Shown here piece after piece: positions 57,296 to 64,000 of a DNA stretch of 64,000 nucleotides. The notes beneath the pieces are model-generated. The model ran no database searches. It saw nothing but the letters and a program-made list of their open reading frames with translations, and was not told the DNA's origin. The stretch comes from Doryteuthis pealeii. Its lineage: Eukaryota > Mollusca > Cephalopoda > Myopsida > Loliginidae. The number at the start of each line of letters is the position of its first letter. Position 1 is the first letter of the stretch. The stretch spans positions 54,675,581 through 54,739,580 of the forward strand of contig CM042157.1 of assembly GCA_023376005.1 (NCBI GenBank), in the 5' to 3' direction. Made by a program: the position numbers and the translations under genes.

Positions 57296-57904
57296 ACTTA
57301 TCTTTTTCCTCATAGACTGTAGGCAGCTATTCTTACAATAATTCCCAGTTTTCTCATAATTTTTTAGGAAAAATAAATTTGATGAATGATTGCGATCAAA
57401 TTGTTTTGCAAAAAACTCCTACAACTGTTTCCTAGTCATTAGCAAATGACTAATCACAAATTCGGATATCAAATCAAGAAAAAGAAAATTCTGAGAAATT
57501 TCATATTGTTTAGAAAAGGATGACTTTTCGTTACAATTAAGGGAACTTTGACAAACAATAATCAAGGAAAATAATAACTTCCTATGTGTGGCTAAGCCAT
57601 TAAAATTTGTGGAAATAATAAATGTTTAAGTTTGTTCATTTTGTTTCCCAATACTGTACATTACCTCGGTATGTGACGTGAAAAACGGACCAAAAACCTG
57701 GAAAATTGCAACCCCAAAGTATTTACCTAAAGAATTGTCACCCAGTTTGACTCAAGTAGAATCGTTGTCCTAAAATGTTCAATTGAAGAATTAGTTTACC
57801 AGAATAGTTCATATAATTACAGCAATAAAATATAAACCAAATAATTATTTTACTCATGTTAATTTTGCCCTTTGCGAGTTTTTCATATTTGTCTTAAAGG
57901 ACCC

Positions 57905-58258
57905 CACCCATGAAGTCCGAGTGACAGCTAGTCTCCTAATGTATCCAGGACTCTTAGAAGTATTCTAGTTGATCCCAACAATGTTGTGATCTGGATGGTC
58001 TCTTCCCCTACTCTTTCTCATGACTTTGAGACTGTTCCAAGGGTACAGTTACAATTGGTATCACTCACTTTCACAGCCTTTTCGGTTCTCTAGCAAGATC
58101 CAGGTATTTTTGTATCTTTTTGCTTTCTTTTATTTTTACTCCATGTCCCGCTGGAGCAGAGAAATGCACTAAGTGACAAGTTCTTTTCTTGTCTAGTTCT
58201 AGAGAATTTTATGGGTCTCATTTTCTAGGACAGATTCTGATTTGTGTATATACCATTT
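57905..58258 (-). pseudogene. LINE fragment with restriction-endonuclease-like tail
   Basis: The minus strand matches the 12290-13060 family: ATGGTATATACACAAATCAG, AGAATCTGTCCTAGAAAATG and GGAACAGTCTCAAAGTCATG. Stops and indels throughout; the RRPD stretch is damaged. Confidence 0.55.
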
Positions 58259-58415
58259 ATCACAAAGGCAAAATTCGAGTTATGTGTAAATAGTAGGACA
58301 AACCGGGTCCTTTAACCTTGTCACAGCAACCAGTCTAGGAGGAAAACTGAATTCAGACACTGAATTGACCTTGTGTCACAATCTGCCAGTGGCGAAATGG
58401 TGGGGTGAATGCACA
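58258..58415 (+). repeat. SINE family A, body and tail
   Basis: TAAATAGTAGGACAAACCGG, AACCAGTCTAGGAGGAAAAC and GACCTTGTGTCACAATCTGC. The tail GGTGGGGTGAATG runs straight into the CA/TA/TG repeat. Confidence 0.7.
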
Positions 58416-58427
58416 CACACACATACA

Positions 58428-58481
<54 letters not shown>

Positions 58482-58482
58482 C

Positions 58483-58517
<35 letters not shown>

Positions 58518-58587
58518 CGTGCGTGCGTGCGTGCGTGTGTGTATGTGCGTGTGTGTGCGTGCGTGTGTGTATGCGTGCGTGTGTGTA
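58415..58587. repeat. Compound CA/TA/TG(CG) microsatellite
   Basis: (CA)n, (TA)n, then a long TG tract with interspersed GCGTGCGTGCGTGC. Alternating purine-pyrimidine over more than 150 bp. Confidence 0.9.
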
Positions 58588-58589
58588 AG

Positions 58590-59515
58590 TTGATTTTTTT
58601 ATCAATAGCAAAAATAAAATCATTACCTGTCTATTCTTATCTAATAATTCAAACGTCATATATCAAATGACGATGAATGAAAGAAAATTCCGTTACAAAA
58701 AGATACATAATTTAGAAAATTGTTTTCTTAAAGAGAGCATTTAAAAAAATTATATATCTTTTAGTATGCGTATACCTTCACATTTCATTTGTATTGTTAT
58801 TCAACTTTTAATGATTTTTAATCAGTGTAAGTTAAAGTTTCTTCCATCTTCGACGACAATTATTTTTACGTTTTCGAAAAAAGTGAGTAATCAGAACTTT
58901 TTACCGAATTCATGCAACCAATTTGGAAGATAAAAAGCTAATTTAGTTTATTTGTATAAAGGCATACTAACTCCATATGAGTTATCTAATGCTGAAATCT
59001 TTCATTTTTAAATACTTTATTGATTATACCGGGGAACAATTTTGAGCATAATTTCTGTTGAGTTTGATTTTTTATTTGATTATTGAATATTGACTTGCTG
59101 ATTTCAAAACTGCAATCAGTTTTCTTCTATCACGTCAAGTTTTTCTCTACAGCTTACTCCCAAAATCAGCACAACTGTATTGTTTGTCTATACGTGATAG
59201 AACTGATCAACTGATTGCGTTGATTGTTTTATTAAAAATGAAGGAGAATTATTCAGATTTGGTGACTAGGTTGATTGCCAGTCAAAGAACAAACATCAAT
59301 GCATTTGTGAAGCTAGTCTATTTTGCATATTTTGAATTAAAACATTTTGATTAAGACAAGTCTTGGGACCCTTACAAGATGTGAAAGTAGTGTGTTGAGA
59401 ATTTACGGATGTAATAAGTTGGCATTTGATATACTTATGATTTGGTGAGAGCCAAAATATCATTGCACAGACTGTTACTTTTGTTTAATGAAAACTTCAC
59501 CGTATAACAAGAAAA
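58590..59515. other. AT-rich non-coding stretch
   Basis: No gene, RNA or repeat family recognised. It may include the upstream part of the degenerate element at 59520. Confidence 0.5.
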
Positions 59516-59519
59516 GCAA

Positions 59520-60195
59520 ATGTAAAATTGAGTATCCTAATCTACCATTAGCTATACGTCCAGTGCCTCATTCAGCCGAAATCCCAATGTGGAGCAGTAG
59601 AGCTTAAGCGAAGTATTGGGTGGAGATAAATTGGCCTCCAAGATCAGACCTCAAATCTGCTGATCCCAACATTCTACATGCGCCATTTGTTGACACAAAG
59701 AAAATTATGTTCGCACCTTGCACATGAAAGTAAGTCTCTTGAAACAATTCATTAAAGCATTGCAAGTGTTTCAAGTACCACATTTTGGCATTTCCTGGTC
59801 TGGCAATTTGAAAAAATCAAGGCCGGTATGTTTGATGGTCTACAGATTCTGGAAGTTATCAAAGATGAACATTTCATCGAGATAATGTTATAACTAAAAA
59901 AAAAAAAAATGCTCGATTCTTGACAAGTTCTTTACCTTGTCAAAAAATTTCTTAGAAATGCGTGGCCAATGAATTACACTGAAATTGAATAGCCACAAAA
60001 TACTTGATTGCAACATGAGCATCAAGTTCCATTTTCTGCATAACCATCTTGCTAACTTCTTGAAAAACCTTGATGTAGTCAGCTATGAGCAAGATGAATG
60101 ATTCCACCCAGATTTTAAATTCATGGGGGAATGGTATCAAAGTATATGGGATGTAGATATAATGGCTGACTATGGAGCATAAAGGGGAATTGTCC
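59520..60195 (+). pseudogene. Decayed coding region of a transposon-associated invertebrate protein family
   Basis: Fragments in three frames fall in one order: IEYPNLPLAIRPVPHSAEIP (59530), DLKSADPNILHAPFVDTKKI (59650), KIKAGMFDGLQILEVIKDEH (59815), CNMSIKFHFLHNHL (60015) and FHPDF...WDVDIMADYG (60100-60175). From memory these are landmarks of an abundant, multi-copy invertebrate protein family thought to belong to a mobile element. I cannot name the superfamily. Stops and frameshifts occur about every 100 nt, so this copy is dead. An internal part between about 59890 and 60005 looks deleted. Confidence 0.6.
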
Positions 60196-60344
60196 ACATT
60201 TTGAACACTCTAAAAAAGACTGTGTAAACTTTTACCTTAACTACTTGCACACAACTTGACTTACAGTAACAATATTCTTTGTAGAAATAAGATGAATTTG
60301 TACAAACATTACAGTCAAGCAATTTTAAAAATCATTTTTCATTG

Positions 60345-60770
60345 TAAATTTTTAAAACATTCTATAAAATAAGCTCAAATTTGTCACATGCAGTATTTTA
60401 ATGTTTTTTACGACCAAGCGAGGATACCCTGTTACTTAAAAAGTTTATGTAATAGAGAAAACATGGGAAAATCTTTGGATCCAGAGTCCAAAAGTTTGTC
60501 AAAAACAACTGTTCAACAAAATATGTGATGCCCAGTGTAATGTTTTATTATTTCCCATTATATATACATTTTTAAAACCTTCCATAAAATAAGCAAAAAA
60601 TTATTAGATGCTGTATTTTTACGGTTTTTGAGAAAAATCGAAGGTATACTGTAGCTCAAAAAGTTGACGTGATATAGAAAAACTGGGATCATTTTTGGAT
60701 TCAGTGGTCAAAAAATAGTGAAAAACAAGTGTCAGATCCAATTCAACAAAAATTGTGTTCCCCAGAAATT
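60345..60770 (+). repeat. Diverged tandem duplication, period about 220 bp
   Basis: Units 60345-60540 and 60565-60770 share TTTTTAAAAC, ATAAAATAAGC, AAAAAGTT, ATAGAAAAA and TGTTCAACAAAAT / ATTCAACAAAAAT blocks in order. They directly follow the decayed coding region and probably belong to the same element. Confidence 0.6.
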
Positions 60771-61004
60771 GTGTTCAATGTTCATTGTATTTCTTTTTAA
60801 ATTTCACTTTGTCTATAATCAATTCTTTGAACGATCTAATACTAATACATTAAGCGGATTATATGGTTTCAAGTCACTAAATACTTTTAATACAATCACA
60901 CTTTGTTTAATTTAAGTTTCTTTTTTAACAATTTACACAAATATGGTTTTAGGTTTGTTTTGATTTCTTTGTTTAATAGGATAACAATCTTGGTGGTTAT
61001 TCAG

Positions 61005-61190
61005 CCATTCTTGTAGAAGAACAGTAGTGGCACTATTTAACCCACAGCTAGGTGGGGTGAGGGGATTAATACCTTTCCCAGTGGTATTAATCCGAAAGTG
61101 AACGTAATAGTACAACTAGAGTTCGTACTCGCTTACTACGAAGTCGCAGTCCTGACCGTTAGCCAGTACGCCATGGGGATTCCCTCCAAA
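61005..61190 (-). repeat. tRNA-derived SINE head and body
   Basis: The minus strand begins GGAGGGAATCCCCATGGCGT, with TACTGGCTAACGGTCAGGAC as A-box region and GCGAGTACGAACTCTAG as degenerate B box. ATACCACTGGGAAAGGTATT and CCCACCTAGCTGTGGGTTAA follow. Confidence 0.6.
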
Positions 61191-61374
61191 TTGTTTTAAT
61201 TAGTTTGTAATCATAATTCTTAGTAAACAATTATATCTTCAAGTAACTATTCTTAACACAAATAATTTGCATACAGTTAAATAGTTTCAATTATTCCTAT
61301 CAAACGTTAATAATTCTTATTTGTCTGAATTTTTAGATTGAATATTCATTATTTTGATTTTTTTTGGCTGTTGT

Positions 61375-61440
61375 TCTCATCTTTATCGTGATATATAAAA
61401 ACACAATGTTTCGCTCTTCTTCAGGTGTACCTTGTCCGTC
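61375..61440. repeat. Family D fragment
   Basis: CTCATCTTTATCGTGATATA, ACAATGTTTCGCTCTTCTTC and AGGTGTACC match 21500-21570. Confidence 0.5.
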
Positions 61441-61569
61441 CGAGCAGAGCAATGATTCAAAACTAAAATTAATAATTCTATTTAATAATAATCATTTGAA
61501 TACAGTTATATTGTTTCACTTATTATTTCACTAATGATTTTCAATCATTTGAACAACAGATTAAATATT

Positions 61570-61660
61570 TACAGGTACTACCACTCTGGGTCAGAGTGGA
61601 CCTGGAAGTAATGGTAACAAAAGGTCTAGAACCTCATCCTCAGATACAGTTTAGTACCAA
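61570..61660 (-). repeat. Family B tail fragment
   Basis: ACAGGTACTACCACTCTGGG, GTGGACCTGGAAGTAATGG and TCAGATACAGTTTAGTACC, reverse complement of the family tail. Confidence 0.6.
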
Positions 61661-62345
61661 AACCATGAAGAATATGCAACTAATCCAAAAATATTTTTAA
61701 AAAAAACAAAACATTTGAATAATATGTTGAACTTTAGTAGTTATTTCTGTGATTTTTCTCCAATGTCAGCGAGAATTCAGGTGTCACAAATGATAAAAAT
61801 TAAACTATGTATTGTTTTTTTTATTGCATAACACGCGTACAATTGATACAATCAGGCTAAATTATTGAGTAATTCTTAAATTACTTGGCCTAATTAACGA
61901 TACTGTGCCTCACTCACTTTTAAAAAGTAGTATTATTGCGTTATTGCTAAATGGGTTTTAACATCCACAATTTTCCGTTGTAACACTTTCACAATAAGCA
62001 CATCGAGCGATAAGCACTGCAATTCAAATATTAGATTTAAAACAATAAAAAAAATAAAAAATAAGAATGAAAACAATTTCAACAGGCATAGCACACATTG
62101 TTACTGGCGATCATATTTAAATTCAGAGAAACTATACTTCTAGCAAGAATAGATTGCGGTACTACAACCAGATATGCAGGTGAATTGGGAAACTTTCAGG
62201 AGTCTCAGGGAAACAGGCTGAATATCTGTCATGGTGGCTAGAAACTATTAAAGTTCAACAGACTATTTGATCGTTCCATCCAAAATTTTGAGGGTAAACC
62301 TTTGGGACAAGAAGCAGACAATCTCCCTCAGAAACTATTACAGAT
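61660..62345. other. AT-rich stretch merging into a LINE remnant
   Basis: 61660-62090 has no recognised content. From about 62110 the sequence is of higher complexity and may be the decayed upstream part of the LINE at 62350. Confidence 0.4.
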
Positions 62346-62349
62346 GCAG

Positions 62350-63015
62350 TCTACACATATGATCAAGCGCTTTCTGCAGATACATCTGCCCAAGTCGAAT
62401 CGCTGGCTGCATAGCAAAGACAGCAAGTGACATTTACCTTAACGAGAACTCAGATAAAACGGAGTTCGTGTGTTTTAAACATCTCCATGCTGAATGGCAA
62501 GTCAATTCCCATACCTAGATAGCAATATCTCATCTATAGAAAGCAACGTTAATGTACGTATAGGAAAAGCATGAACTGCAATTGACAGATAATGTGGAAA
62601 TCTTATCTCTCTAATAAGATAAAGCGAAGATTCCTCCAAGCTGTAACCATGTCGGTGCTACTGTATGTTTGCAACACTTGGATTCTAACAAAACGCTAGG
62701 AGGAAAAAAACTAGATGGGAACTACATAAAGATTATGCGTGCTGCATCCTTGAAGCAGCACCTCATAAAAAGCTGTTGTACAGCCACTTACCTCCTATCA
62801 CACAAACTAAGACGAACAAGACATGCTGGACACTGCTGAAGAAGCAAAGACGAACATATAAGTGACGTTCTCATGTGGTCACCTATACATAGACACACCA
62901 GTGTTAGCGGATCATCAAAAACTTATATTGATCAGCTCTGTACCGACACTGGATACTATGCTGAGGACTTGCCTGGAGCGCTAACTGATAGGGACTGGTG
63001 GTGGTGCGTGTAAGA
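62350..63015 (+). pseudogene. LINE reverse transcriptase, palm end to C-terminus
   Basis: Longest copy of the 24950 family. TYDQALSADTSAQVESL stands where YADD plus the thumb start is expected, so the catalytic aspartates are lost. Then NKIKRRFLQAVTMSVLLYVC, KKLDGNYIKIMRAASLKQH, RRTRHAGHC, SKDEHISDVLMWSPIHRHTS, KTYIDQLCTDTGYYAEDLPG and ALTDRDWWW. Stops and frameshifts are frequent. Confidence 0.75.
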
Positions 63016-63594
63016 CTATTTAGCCTATTAAATATAATCTACACATTTTTTTAGATGTAAAATAATTACATAAATACAACCCAAAATTCTAGAAGATAAT
63101 TTAATTTCCAAAGACTTTCGAGGTAAAATAATTACATAACATATTAAAACAAAATCTATTAGAATTAAAACAATATTTATCTATCTGTAGATCTAAATGC
63201 CTTAATTTACATGTAAATGTAAATTTTAGAGATGTCACTGATTAATTTTGTCAATTTAGAAAACCTATCAAAGACAATAACAGGTTTTTCTTTGTAAACT
63301 GGATAAATGACTAAAATTCAACGACTAATTTGAACCGTGTTAACTTAATATTTTTGCTAAGTTTTTAACATGTTATGCAGTCCATACTGATCTATGAAAT
63401 ACAATATCGTATTTCTGATGTTATTTGTCCTGTGTATCCATAGACTTCCTGGATTATTAGTAGGAATTTATATCTTCATATATATTAGGAAAAGAAAAAA
63501 GAAACATATTATACACGTGATCATATTTTCAAACTTGCCTCTTTTATTCTCAGTTAAATGATGATTTCGGCAATTCTGTTTTAAAAATGTTACC

Positions 63595-64000
63595 GCCCTG
63601 TCGGCTGGGGTGTTAGAATGCACCGATTGTACCTCTGCAGAGGGGTAAGACTCCCCCAATGGGGCCACCTGTTGGCCGTGGGTGGCGACCCGTGATGCTT
63701 AAGGATAGAGCCCAGGTGGATGAGCAGTTCATGACATGCAATACTCCACTTTGGCCCTACCTTGGGCTAGGCGGTCGGTCGGAGAGGCTGGTCACGTCAA
63801 GCCCTAGCATCTATATGATTTTCCCAACCCTATTGCCCTTATGGCAAGCCCCAACCCCTTTTTATCATATATGTGCTAGAAGGCGGTGGCTGCGGGTCTA
63901 CATGTCCTGGGAATGACGTTAAACTCTATCTGATGGTGAGGTTCCAGTTCTGGAGGTTTGGGGAATGTGGAGCACCCCTTCATCACCATTGCTCCCTGGT
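63595..64000 (+). repeat. Family B, cut by the window end
   Basis: CCCTGTCGGCTGGGGTGTTA, TGTACCTCTGCAGAGGGGTA, GGGGCCACCTGTTGGCCGTG, TATGTGCTAGAAGGCGGTGG and GGTGAGGTTCCAGTTCTGGA in the family order. The tail continues past position 64000. Confidence 0.7.

Overview
The window reads as AT-rich, repeat-dense DNA from a large animal genome. No prokaryotic-style gene packing is visible, and most open frames are low-complexity or repeat shadows. The repeat types are tRNA-derived SINEs, Tx1-like and other LINE remnants, hairpin MITEs, and long TA and compound CA/TA/TG microsatellites. A recurring AAGGGAGATAAC motif is also present. From memory of such genomes I infer a mollusc, most likely a cephalopod. 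That is an inference; no diagnostic species marker is present.

Only one host gene is supported: the 3' end of a MYT1/MYT1L/ST18-family (myelin transcription factor, C2HC zinc finger) gene on the + strand. Five exons join in phase: 11795-11857, 27525-27653, 30920-30955, 31977-32137 and 33931-34322. They encode about 259 residues: the penultimate and last C2HC fingers, an acidic/helical linker and the C-terminal coiled-coil domain, ending in TAG. Upstream exons are not in the window. An AU-rich stretch without transposons, 34323 to about 37470, is the probable 3' UTR.

Layout: 1-20332 is a very large inverted repeat (arms about 10.1 kb, loop 81 nt at 10161-10241). The right arm carries the intact finger exon and the left arm an indel-broken antisense copy. 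20333-27524 is intron with MITEs, SINEs and LINE scraps. 27525-34322 holds the last four exons, with introns containing a mariner fragment and a Helitron-like element. 37500-50500 is a transposon graveyard (SINE, CR1-like, restriction-endonuclease-tailed LINE, hairpin MITEs, Helitron-like copies). 50780-53860 is a GC-rich island with a long Tx1-like reverse transcriptase ORF. 54000-64000 has more SINE and LINE remnants, compound microsatellites and a decayed transposon-associated coding region (59520-60195).

The strongest observation is the giant palindrome. Its arms differ mostly by small indels and by one strongly diverged block, so an uncorrected fold-back assembly artefact is as likely as, or likelier than, a true inverted duplication.
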